64,000 nt of DNA, from the NCBI RefSeq assembly GCF_030247185.1, contig NC_080571.1, positions 230,967,666 to 231,031,665 of the forward strand, given 5' to 3'. A model generated the notes under the pieces. It had not been told where the DNA came from. It did no database searches and was given only the letters and a program-made list of their open reading frames with translations. Numbering within the stretch: position 1 is the first letter of the stretch; every line of letters starts with the position of its first letter. Shown here piece after piece: positions 55,074 to 64,000 of the stretch. The translations under genes were made by a program, and so were the position numbers. This DNA is from Malaya genurostris (lineage: Eukaryota; Arthropoda; Insecta; Diptera; Culicidae).

Positions 55074-58000
55074 TTTATCCAATGAGGTCAAGAATTTGAT
55101 CACTGTTTTACAATGGAATTGCAGAAGTATCATCCCAAAAATTGATTCCTTCAAACATCTATTATATACCACGAATTGCGATGCATTTGCATTGTGCGAA
55201 ACTTGGTTAACTTCTGAAATATCTCTCAACTTCCACAATTTTAATATTATTCGTTTGGATCGAGAAACCCCCTATGGAGGAGTACTTTTGGGAATCAAAA
55301 AGTGCTATTCCTTTTATCGAATTAACCTCCTCTCGATACCAGGTATTGAAGTTGTCGCATGTCATGTTACAATCAAAGGTAAGGACCTTTGTATTGCTTC
55401 CATCTACATTCCCCCTAGAGCCTCGGTTGGGCATCAGCGGCTCAGTGATATCATAGAACTCCTTCCCGCACCAACGTTGGTTTTAGGAGACTTTAACTCA
55501 CACGGTACGGGATGGGGTTGTCTTCATGACGATAACAGATCAGCTATGATCCATGATATTTGTGACAACTTCAATATGACAATATTGAATACGGGAGAAA
55601 TGACACGGATTCCTGCACCACCAGCAAGACCAAGTGCGCTGGATTTATCCCTTTGCTCGACATCGCTACGGTTGGATTGCAAGTGGAAGGTAATCCCCGA
55701 TCCTCACGGTAGCGATCATCTACCTATCGTAATTTCAATCGCCAACGGATTAAGACCATCGGAGACAATCAATGTTTCGTATGACCTCACACGAAATATT
55801 GATTGGAAATATTACGCAAATGCGATGTCTGAGAAACTGGAAACAACACAAGAACTTCCTCCGGAGGAAGAGTACACGCTTTTGGCTGGCTTGATTCTCG
55901 ACTCCGCGATTCAAGCTCAGACGAAACGTGTACCCGGCGCGAAAACTAACATCCTTCCTCTCAATCCGTGGTGGGACAAAGAGTGCTCATCACTGAACGC
56001 GGAAAGATCTTTAGCATTCAAAAAGTTCAGAAAATATGGAACACCTGATAATTATAGAAATTACGCAGCGCTAGATAAGCAAATGAAGAACTTAGTTAAA
56101 GCAAAGAAACTAGGTTACTGGCGACGGTTTGTTGACGGATTAACAAAAGAAACATCGATGAGCACTCTTTGGAACACAGCCCGACGAATGCGAAACCAAA
56201 ACACCACGAACGAAAGCGACGAATATTCCAACCGTTGGATATTCGATTTCGCTAAAAAAGTATGTCCAGACTCTGTTCCGGAACAGAAGATCTCCCGCGC
56301 CGCGACATCAAATACAAACGAAACACCGTTTTCGATGGTAGAGTTCTCACTTGCGCTCTTGTCATGTAACAATAAGGCCCCGGGGTTAGACAGAATCAAA
56401 TTCAACTTGTTGAAGAATCTGCCTGACACCGCCAAAAGACGCTTGCTGAATTTATTCAACAAGTTCCTCGAGGGTAATATTGTCCCACACGACTGGAGAC
56501 AAGTGAGAGTTATCGCCATTCAAAAACCTGGGAAACCAGCCTCCGATCACAATTCGTATCGGCCGATTGCTATGCTTTCCTGTATCCGGAAGTTGTTCGA
56601 AAAAATGATTCTCTTCCGTCTAGACAATTGGGTCGAAACTAATGGCTTTCTTTCAGATACACAATTTGGTTTCCGCAGGGGTAAAGGAACGAACGATTGT
56701 CTTGCGTTGCTCTCAACAGAAATTCAAATGGCATTTGCTCGTAAAGAACAAATGGCATCAGTATTTCTAGACATCAAGGGGGCTTTTGATTCAGTTTCTA
56801 TAAATATCCTATCTAAGAAGCTGCACCAGCATGGTCTTTCGCCGGTTTTGAACACCTTTTTATATAATCTATTGTCCGAGAAACACATGTATTTCGCACA
56901 TGGTGATTTGTCGACAATAAGATTTAGCTACATGGGTCTTCCTCAGGGCTCATGCTTAAGCCCCCTTTTATACAATTTTTACGTAAAAGATATCGATGAA
57001 TATATCAACACATCTTGCACGCTAAGACAACTTGCCGACGACAGCGTTGTGTCCATTATAGGATCCAAAACTGCCGATCTGCAAGGACCATTACAAGATA
57101 CACTCCACAACTTGTCCACGTGGGCTCTTCAACTTGGTATCGACTTCTCTACGGAGAAAACTGAGCTGGTTGTATTTTCAAGGAAGCGAGAACCAGCACA
57201 ACTGCAGCTTCAACTAAGGGGTGAAACCATAGCTCAGGTCTTCACATTCAAATATCTCGGGGTCTGGTTCGACTCCAAAGGCACCTGGGGATGTCATATT
57301 AGGTATCTGAAACAAAAATGCCAACAGAGAATTAACTTTCTTCGTACAATAACCGGATCATGGTGGGGTGCCCACCCAGGAGACCTGATCAGGCTGTACC
57401 AAACAACGATATTGTCCGTAATGGAATATGGATGCTTCTGCTTCCGATCCGCCGCGAACACCCATTTCATTAAACTGGAAAGAGTTCAGTATCGTTGTTT
57501 GCGTATTGCCTTAGGTTGCATGCAGTCGACTCATACGATGAGTCTCGAAGTGCTTGCGGGCGTCTTACCGTTGAAAAATCGATTCTGGGATCTCTCATAT
57601 CGATTGCTAATCCGATGCGATATCTTAAATCTGATGGTGATTGAAAACTTCGAAAGGCTTGTCGAGCTCAATTCTCAGACCCGTTTTATGTCCTTGTATT
57701 TTGATTACATGGCTCAGAATATTAATCCTTCTTCGTTTGTTTCCAACCGTGCTCATTTGTTGGATACTTCTGATTCTACTGTGTTTTTCGACACATCCAT
57801 GAGAGAAGAGATTCGTGGAATTCCGGATCACGTTCGCCCTCAAGTGGCCCCAAATATTTTTTATAATAAATTTAGAACAGTCAACTGTGAAAAGATGTTT
57901 TACACTGACGGATCAAACATCAACGAGTCCACAGGCTTCGGCATCTTCAATCAGAACATCACCGCTTCGTACAAACTCAGTGATCCGGCTTCAGTTTACG

Positions 58001-58746
58001 TCGCAGAATTAGCTGCTATTCAGTACACCCTCGAGATCATTGAAACGTTGCCCAAAGACCATTACTTCATTGTCACGGACAGTCTAAGCTCAATAGAAGC
58101 TCTCCGGGCAATGAAGCCAGGAAAGTATCCCCCATATTTCCTGGGGAAAATACGGGAACACTTGCGAACTTTATCTGAACGGTCTTATTCAATATCGTTA
58201 GTCTGGGTCCCTTCACATTGTTCCATTCCGGGAAATGAAAAGGCAGACTCATTGGCTAAAGTGGGCGCATTAGAAGGTGATATTTATGAAAGACCAATCT
58301 GCTTCAATGAATTTTTCAGTATTTCTCGTCGAAGAGCACTTGAAAGTTGGCAAACTTCATGGAGTAATGACGAACTGGGACGATGGCTACATTCCATTAT
58401 CCCTAGGGTATCGACGAAACCTTGGTTCAGGAGGATGAACGTGAGTCGCGATTTCATTCGTGTTATGTCTCGGCTCATGTCTAATCACTACACATTCAAC
58501 GCACATCTTCGGCGTATTGGGGTCATGGAGAGCGGTCTCTGCACCTGTGGCAACGGTTATCAGGACATCGAGCATGTCGTATGGTCATGTGTGGGGTATT
58601 GTGACGCCAGGTCTGTTTTAAAGGACTCCCTCAGGGCCCGAGGTAGACCACCTGATGTTCCGGTTCGAGATGTGTTGGCGAGTCGGGATATATCATATAT
58701 GTTACTCATATATAAATTCCTTAAACACATTAATATACAAGTGTAA
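55066..58746 (+). CDS. I-clade LINE ORF2: endonuclease, reverse transcriptase, RNase H (1226 aa)
   Basis: Intact. I take the ATG at 55066 (MANLSNEV), which overlaps the ORF1 stop; the upstream in-frame TTG is not needed. Residues about 15-225 are an AP-like endonuclease (QWNCRS, LCETWL, GDFNSHGTGWG, GSDHLPI) that nicks the target. The reverse transcriptase (about 420-700) has VFLDIKGAFDSVS, GLPQGSCLSPLLYNFYV and RQLADDSVV, where the box is LADD instead of the commoner YADD or FADD. RNase H (about 940-1070) has FYTDGSN, VAELAAIQY, IVTDSLSS and WVPSHCSIPGNEKADSLAK with all four acidic residues and the His. The C-terminus has CTCGNGYQDIEHVVWSC, a zinc cluster common in this clade. It should be enzymatically complete. 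Confidence 0.96.
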   Translation: MANLSNEVKNLITVLQWNCRSIIPKIDSFKHLLYTTNCDAFALCETWLTSEISLNFHNFNIIRLDRETPYGGVLLGIKKCYSFYRINLLSIPGIEVVACHVTIKGKDLCIASIYIPPRASVGHQRLSDIIELLPAPTLVLGDFNSHGTGWGCLHDDNRSAMIHDICDNFNMTILNTGEMTRIPAPPARPSALDLSLCSTSLRLDCKWKVIPDPHGSDHLPIVISIANGLRPSETINVSYDLTRNIDWKYYANAMSEKLETTQELPPEEEYTLLAGLILDSAIQAQTKRVPGAKTNILPLNPWWDKECSSLNAERSLAFKKFRKYGTPDNYRNYAALDKQMKNLVKAKKLGYWRRFVDGLTKETSMSTLWNTARRMRNQNTTNESDEYSNRWIFDFAKKVCPDSVPEQKISRAATSNTNETPFSMVEFSLALLSCNNKAPGLDRIKFNLLKNLPDTAKRRLLNLFNKFLEGNIVPHDWRQVRVIAIQKPGKPASDHNSYRPIAMLSCIRKLFEKMILFRLDNWVETNGFLSDTQFGFRRGKGTNDCLALLSTEIQMAFARKEQMASVFLDIKGAFDSVSINILSKKLHQHGLSPVLNTFLYNLLSEKHMYFAHGDLSTIRFSYMGLPQGSCLSPLLYNFYVKDIDEYINTSCTLRQLADDSVVSIIGSKTADLQGPLQDTLHNLSTWALQLGIDFSTEKTELVVFSRKREPAQLQLQLRGETIAQVFTFKYLGVWFDSKGTWGCHIRYLKQKCQQRINFLRTITGSWWGAHPGDLIRLYQTTILSVMEYGCFCFRSAANTHFIKLERVQYRCLRIALGCMQSTHTMSLEVLAGVLPLKNRFWDLSYRLLIRCDILNLMVIENFERLVELNSQTRFMSLYFDYMAQNINPSSFVSNRAHLLDTSDSTVFFDTSMREEIRGIPDHVRPQVAPNIFYNKFRTVNCEKMFYTDGSNINESTGFGIFNQNITASYKLSDPASVYVAELAAIQYTLEIIETLPKDHYFIVTDSLSSIEALRAMKPGKYPPYFLGKIREHLRTLSERSYSISLVWVPSHCSIPGNEKADSLAKVGALEGDIYERPICFNEFFSISRRRALESWQTSWSNDELGRWLHSIIPRVSTKPWFRRMNVSRDFIRVMSRLMSNHYTFNAHLRRIGVMESGLCTCGNGYQDIEHVVWSCVGYCDARSVLKDSLRARGRPPDVPVRDVLASRDISYMLLIYKFLKHINIQV

Positions 58747-59370
58747 TCTGCGTTAGTTACCCCTGTTCCTCGACTGATGCGAAGAAGAAACTCCACCCAC
58801 AGGTTCGACACTAACATCCGCCCGAATCTCCCCATCCCTCGTCTGTCCACCATCTTCATTGGAACTAACAAGATCTTTCTGCTGTCACTAAATTTTCTGC
58901 TTCCCCCTCCCACGTTTTTTCACCATCTCGATGTCAACTAATTAGATCTTTGTCGTTCTTAGTCATTTTGTTCCCATATCCCCTTTTTACTCTGTTCTCC
59001 GTAATATTTACTTCTCTGTATATTTTTTTTTTCATTTTCCTCCGTAACATCATCATCATTGCCCACGGACGGCCGCTGTAGTCTATGAGATGAATATGGG
59101 CCTGGTATTCGTAGCCTGGGGGTGTCCCCCGCGAACCCACACGGACAGAAAAAAGCGGCTTATACCAAGATACTTACCAACGTGTTACATTCAGTACGCC
59201 GGCCGGTGCCGATTGCCAGCTGAAGGCGGGATCTGCCAAAGTCATTACATTATCTTAATATACTATCCTAGTTTTAAGTTATTTGTTAATTAAAATTAGA
59301 AAAAGCCCTTGGCATCTTAGAGCTTAAGCAGTGTGCCTTAATAAATTATATGATTGAAAAAAAAAAAAAA
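58747..59370 (+). other. 3' UTR and A tail of the I-clade LINE
   Basis: About 600 bp, C+T-rich near its start, with AATAAA at about 59340 just before the A-run at 59357-59373. The first bases of the right duplication are shared with the A-run. Confidence 0.8.
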
Positions 59371-59383
59371 AAATCGAAAAAGT
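59371..59383. repeat. Target site duplication, right (AAATCGAAAAAGT)
   Basis: Identical to 53122-53134. Confidence 0.92.
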
Positions 59384-62300
59384 ATTTTTCCAATATTTAT
59401 TAGTCGAGTTTTAAAGCTTTTGTCTTACCTTTCTTTGTTCGTAAGGGAAAAAGCGCAAAATCCTGAAAAATATTTATCAATTTAAAATTAATATTTGAAC
59501 AAAAATTTTACACAATTCATATACGAATTACTTAGGAACGTTCTCAAATTTAAAATTTAGCCCGTCATTTCAAAATCAAACATCAAATTATTGTTTTCAA
59601 AAGCATCTTCAGGTATGGGCAATTTAAAAAAATGTTTATTACTGCTCTTTATTGAAGTATAGCATTTTTCGGGTTGAAAGTCAAAAACATGATCGACAAA
59701 AGTGTTTGAATTTTTTTTCTCAATTCTCTAGTATAGTTTTACCTGAAATATAACGGCCCTTTTTATAACATCTGGACTTGTTATAATCTTAATAAAATCT
59801 GAATGTTTGTTTCTGATTAGGAATCATATTTATGAGATATAAATATTAGGATCATATATAATTTTGATAGAATCCTGTTATGCTCTGTTGATCGGGATGC
59901 TATTGAAATACTGAAACGACGTTGCCATATATGTTTAAGTTAAAAGTTTCCGAATCGATTGGTTGTTAAATTATATCAATCCATCAACAAATGACTGAGT
60001 TATTAACGTTCAAAATTATGACGAAAAAAGGTTACGTGGCTATTTTTGGAAACTTTTAATTGACACCCGGCCCCGTATAGCGAAGAGTAAGGCATTTTTA
60101 ATGCCAAAAAAATCTGTCATTTGCGATGCCTTTTAGAATGACATACAAAAATTCCAAAATTCCATAAAAATGTGTACCTTCCACAGTTATCATAAAAAAG
60201 TGTGCGTGTGTGGTCTGTTCATTATCGTTGCAACAGTTAGACGCAAAGAATTCAAACGGGAGAAAGGTCTACCATGAGACAAACGGAACTGTGCTCAAGT
60301 GCCAATTGATTCGCAATCAAATACCTACTCGTTTATGCAAATTAACCCGGTTATGGCGCTGCTCGAGCCGTTATCGCATCCCTCCAATGTCGCCATGGGT
60401 GTAACATATTGTTGGATGCCATAAAGTTGAAACACCAGATGAAAATTTATCGATTGATAAGCACCGGGACAATCGCTCGTTTGATGGAGCATATGCTGTA
60501 TGATCTGAAGGATACCGCAGTTTCCCACTCGGGTCGAATTGGGGGTGGAGGGTAACTTCTCGTATGTTTCTATGTGTGTATGTGTGTGTGTAGCATAAAT
60601 TGAAACATTTCCATCCTGTAAACGGCAGCCGGTTCTCATGATTCTTCTTCGACAGCTCTGGAATGGAAAATAGAGTGAAAACAGGTAAAACTGCAATTGC
60701 TATTCAGAATAAGTGTTATCAAAAATGTATACTCCTATTTCACTGGCACACAGAGTCGATGCCGTGTCGCCTTGTGCCGTCGTTTGGATTTTGGCTGAAA
60801 TATGAGGCACCGAGCGTTTGCCAATATGCAAAAGAGTGAGACTGTGTACGGACAGTGAAGGAGAACTGAGTAGTACGGTTGGTGGAACACACTGTGCAAC
60901 GTCTATTATTTCTGGGAAATGATATACTCAGGAAGGCAGAAAGGCGAGGCGACCATCAAGCACATACGGCTACCGCTCCACTTCAATAGCCTCTCAGTAG
61001 AACAGTCGCCGCACTTCACCGCGTCCTAGCTGGCGGAAAAAGACCACTCACAACACCTTTCTTGCGCACCGCAGGCTGGCATCGAAAGACATCAAGTGTT
61101 TTGCTCCAGCATAAATCATATTGTAACAGTCTGCTGAATTTCATACTCACCTGAGAGCATGACAAACATGTGTTTCGTTCCGTTTCCCAGCTGCCAGTTT
61201 GCCCGTTTGCTTATTCGATAAAGTCGTCCGGAGTGTGCATAGCTTTGAATGAAAACAAGAACCATGGGAAATTGAGCGTGTCCCGATGGAATATCGTTCA
61301 CCGCTTCGACCGGCTCGACTTTACGGAGCGTGAGTTTCCAATGGGTTCGGATATGATTCTAATAATTTCGTCGGGTGCTTTGTATTCACAGGTTATTTAC
61401 GACAGATGCCTGCATGGAATTTACTGCCGCCGGATCGATGGCTTCAAGCTTCAATCTTCTTGGGTTCTTCCCTAGGTGTGGTAATTTCATCACGGAGAGT
61501 ACTGCAACAAAATTTCGGATGTTCAATCATTTTTTTTGCAATGCTTGACTAAACTAGAACACGTTGTTCTATATTTCATTCAATGACTTTCGTTACGAGA
61601 TTCGTATTGCTTGACAGAAGTCGCAATTTCAGCAATCGAATGCTCAGTTCGAATGAGAATAAGACAGATATCTACTGCGGGTTTTTTAAGCGATGGAGAC
61701 ACGGCAAGCCGGCAGTTGTGACAGATCAGATGTTCTGATTTCGATGATAAAATTAAAACGTTATCAATGAAATTTTTGAGACTTCATACCCGATCAGATG
61801 GTCGAAACAAATTTATAATAAATTGAGATATTCATTTCGCATAACAAAACTTGTTTTAAATTTCGTTGGTTAGTTGTTAAAAAACGTGATTAATCCACCT
61901 AACAGTGAGATGATACCTTTTTTTATCAATCCGCATGTGTTTTTGCATGGATATTCTTAGGTGTTTTTGTTCACATGACATTATTTTAATTATCGTCGTT
62001 TTAAACGGCAAATTGAGATTTTAATCACTCCCTATTACCCTGTAATTTCGAATCTGCAAATCGTATCGAATTTCAATCTTAACGTGTGATAATCGATTGA
62101 ACATTCAATGAGATGTCGAAGTAAGATCCACTTTAGAGTTTTTCGTCATTATTTATGGTACTTCCAGAGCCGGTATTCAGGAACTAGCATAACCCAAAAT
62201 GATTCGAATGGCCATAAATTAATACGCCAAACAATTTACATCTTCTATATCGGTATGAATTTTAAAAACTCATCATCTGTAATTCCAGAATCGGATAAAA

Positions 62301-62690
62301 TTCACCAATTTTATATGGGACCTTAAGTCCTTTAATTTGAATTTTGGTTTTTGAAGCTCGATTTGGCCTTTTTGAGAATATGATTGAGCTTTGAGAAACG
62401 ATTCGATACTGGAACCGGAATTCTGAAATCGGTGTAGCCGAAATCAGTTAAATTCACCTGAGGAGTGTGTGGACATCTTTCAGAAATTGTAGTGCGAAAT
62501 AAAATTTGGGGGTACATTCCGAATCCAAAAACGAGTACGGCTTAAACTGAAATAAATTTATTTGATAATCGACTATCCAAATTTGCAAACCCGATAAACC
62601 TAATTAATTTAAGTGAAATGGACATTTTTATACTAATCACTCTGTATCTCCTAAACCAGAAGTCGGATCTGACTAAAAAGTAAGATGTTT
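59384..62690. other. No recognisable gene; dispersed repeats
   Basis: About 60150-61500 looks like single-copy sequence with a short TG run near 60580. From about 61880 (AATCCACCTAACAGTGAGAT) to 62690 there are decayed ~160-bp units. Frames of 123 aa or less match nothing. Confidence 0.5.
59920..60093 (+). repeat. Dispersed repeat, copy 2
   Basis: Partner of 51284-51470, with the same blocks in the same order. Confidence 0.75.
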
Positions 62691-62691
62691 A

Positions 62692-63155
62692 ATTCCAAAT
62701 TATATTGATTTTAACTACTTACAGCAATAAATGCTGGAAGAACATAACTTCCATATACCATACGACTCAGTTCGTCGAGATCAGCAAATGCGCGTGTGAC
62801 ACCTCTCATTTGAATCATAGATGATTCTTAGATTTCATTTGAATCTTAGATCGGTTCAGCCATCTATGAGAAAAACGAATTGCATTATTTTAATTTTGTT
62901 TCACATATCATCCTGTGGTTCCGCAATCAGAAATCGGATCCATACGTAATTCAGGAACCTTGTTTGGGAGTATACTACTTTTCATATGAGTCTGAGTTTG
63001 TAGAAAACGGTTTAGCCATCTCTGAAAAAATTGAGTGAAATTATTTGTCACACGCGCATTTGCTGATCTCGACGAACTGAGTCGTATGGTATATGGAAGT
63101 TATGTTCTTCCAGCATTTATTGCTGTAAGTAGTTTAAATCAATATAATTTGGAAT
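62692..63155. mobile_element. MITE with ~110-bp terminal inverted repeats
   Basis: The left end (62692-62801, ATTCCAAATTATATTGATTT...) and the inverse of the right end (63048-63155) match with about one mismatch. TA flanks both sides (62690-62691 and 63156-63157). The total is 464 bp with no coding frame. The inner part of each repeat carries the CATACGACTCAGTTCGTCGA module known from the ends of the fold-back-type repeats, and the centre has a ~160-bp-type unit (TAGCCATCTCTGAAAAAATT). Confidence 0.88.
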
Positions 63156-63394
63156 TACTTTCAACTCTAAAATGCTGATATCATCTGGTTTACATATGCC
63201 ATATTCGAACGATTATGTTGCCAAAAACGAACCGTGCTAAAATCGGTCCAAAGCAAATTGTCATGAAAAAGGATGCTGTACACAGTCTTTTTGGTACTTC
63301 GAAACAATTATATGTAACAGTATAAAAAATCGTGTTTTATGTTGCTCCCAAGCATTGCTTTGCCAGACAGCGCTCAAAACTTCTACTGCTGGAA

Positions 63395-63836
63395 TAGGGG
63401 AAAAGTCGCTTATACAAAAATGTCGATATCTCCGTTGAAAATGAACGGATTTTAAAAATCTATGGCTTGTTGGATAGGTATTACCGAGCGAAATCTAAGT
63501 CTAAAAACATATTCTGTTTTCAAGGTGAAATGTGACAGATACTGTAAAAAACTGAAAATTTTTACATAAAACTTCGTATAACTCAAAAAGTAAACATCCG
63601 ATCTCAAAACCATTCAATAGCGTTCTGGGTGACGGGGAGACCTTTCATCTCGACCTTTTTGTTGACAACACACATACAGACACACACACACACACACGGA
63701 CATTTGTTCAGTTCGTCGAGCTGAATCGATTGGTATATGACATTCGGCCCTCCGGGCCTCGGAAAATTTTTCCAAAGTTTGAGCGAATTCTATACCTATT
63801 TTTTATAAATATATATATAAAAAAAGGTAAAAATAT
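63395..63836 (+). repeat. Fold-back-type repeat, right arm variant
   Basis: ATCTCCGTTGAAAATGAACG and GGAGACCTTTCATCTCGACC are followed by a CA run (63668-63698), then TTCAGTTCGTCGAGCTGAAT, TATGACATTCGGCCCTCCGG and an A-rich end. This is the same terminal module as at 31.1, 45.1 and 49.7 kb, with a diverged unit in front. Confidence 0.65.
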
Positions 63837-63861
63837 CAAAATTGTTACAAACGTTTATATG

Positions 63862-64000
63862 CACGGAAAGACCGAAATCAGCATTTTGATGAAAAAATTA
63901 GTTGATTTTATGATTTTAGTTAGTTATTTCTTGAGACAACTAAAAATATCTTCCTTTTGCTAATTTAGATTTTTAAATTCTCATTCCCTTAGTAATAATA
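63862..64000 (-). mobile_element. Unrecognised TIR element, copy C (cut by window end)
   Basis: CACGGAAAGACCGAAATCAG then AAAAAATTAGTTGATTTT and TTAGTTAGTTATTTCTTGAG match the inverse of the right ends of copies A and B over all 139 visible bases. The element is inverted relative to them. TG, not TA, precedes the terminal repeat, so the duplication may have mutated. Confidence 0.82.

Larger units (their letters stand above)
53135..59370 (+). mobile_element. I-clade LINE, nearly full length
   Basis: About 6.24 kb between perfect 13-bp direct repeats, starting CATTGCCGTTTCAACC and ending in an A-run that merges with the duplication (17 A in all). It has a 600-bp leader, ORF1 (two frameshifts), an intact ORF2 with endonuclease, reverse transcriptase and RNase H, and a 600-bp 3' UTR with AATAAA at about 59340. 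Complete ends, a perfect duplication and an intact ORF2 mark it as a young insertion. RNase H together with a CCHC-type ORF1 places it in the I clade. Confidence 0.95.

Overview
The window looks like repeat-dominated intergenic or intronic DNA of a mosquito (Culicidae, most likely a culicine with a large genome). The reasons are the families present: BEL/Pao, I, Jockey and LOA retrotransposons, DD37E mariner-like transposons (ITmD37E, a family described from mosquitoes), tRNA-related SINEs, and many A+T-rich interspersed repeats. I see no intact host gene. The only host-derived coding sequence I can defend is a broken Arf GTPase fragment near 23.8 kb.

Layout. 1-1320 (minus): the open ORF1 start of an I-clade LINE that runs off the window, with an odd leader. 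4178-15219 (minus): a BEL/Pao LTR element with two ~615-bp LTRs and a 5-bp target duplication. It is decayed, and its gag is split by two copies of an unrecognised ~1.25-kb TA-flanked inverted-repeat element and by a third insert holding a mariner relic. 15.2-27.6 kb: three SINE or tRNA-like pieces, a DDE transposase pseudogene split by a duplicated block with a ~200-bp TAA array, and a Jockey endonuclease fragment fused to the Arf pseudogene. 27.6-31.2 kb: a broken DD37E transposase gene and a fold-back-type repeat. 31.2-36.6 kb: a GCGTTAC-rich satellite carrying two 5'-truncated LOA-like LINEs pointing away from each other. 36.6-37.9 kb: transposon fragments and a 168-bp MITE. 41.7-45.2 kb: a large fold-back-type element with a complete but dead DD37E transposon inside. 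45.3-46.3 kb: a compact retroposed unit with one intact gag-like ORF and an 11-bp target duplication, which I read as a 'half-LINE'. 48.35-49.76 kb: a sister copy of the 29.9-31.2 kb repeat. 53.1-59.4 kb: a nearly full-length I-clade LINE with a 13-bp target duplication, an intact 1226-aa ORF2, and an ORF1 broken by two frameshifts. 62.7-64 kb: a 464-bp MITE, another fold-back-type arm, and the edge of a third copy of the TIR element.

How the parts relate. The I-clade ORF2 is the only intact retrotransposition enzyme seen. The half-LINE, SINEs, TIR elements and MITEs have no enzyme of their own and would depend on machinery supplied elsewhere. Nested insertions give a relative order: the BEL element came before the TIR elements inside it; the large fold-back-type element came before the DD37E transposon inside it.
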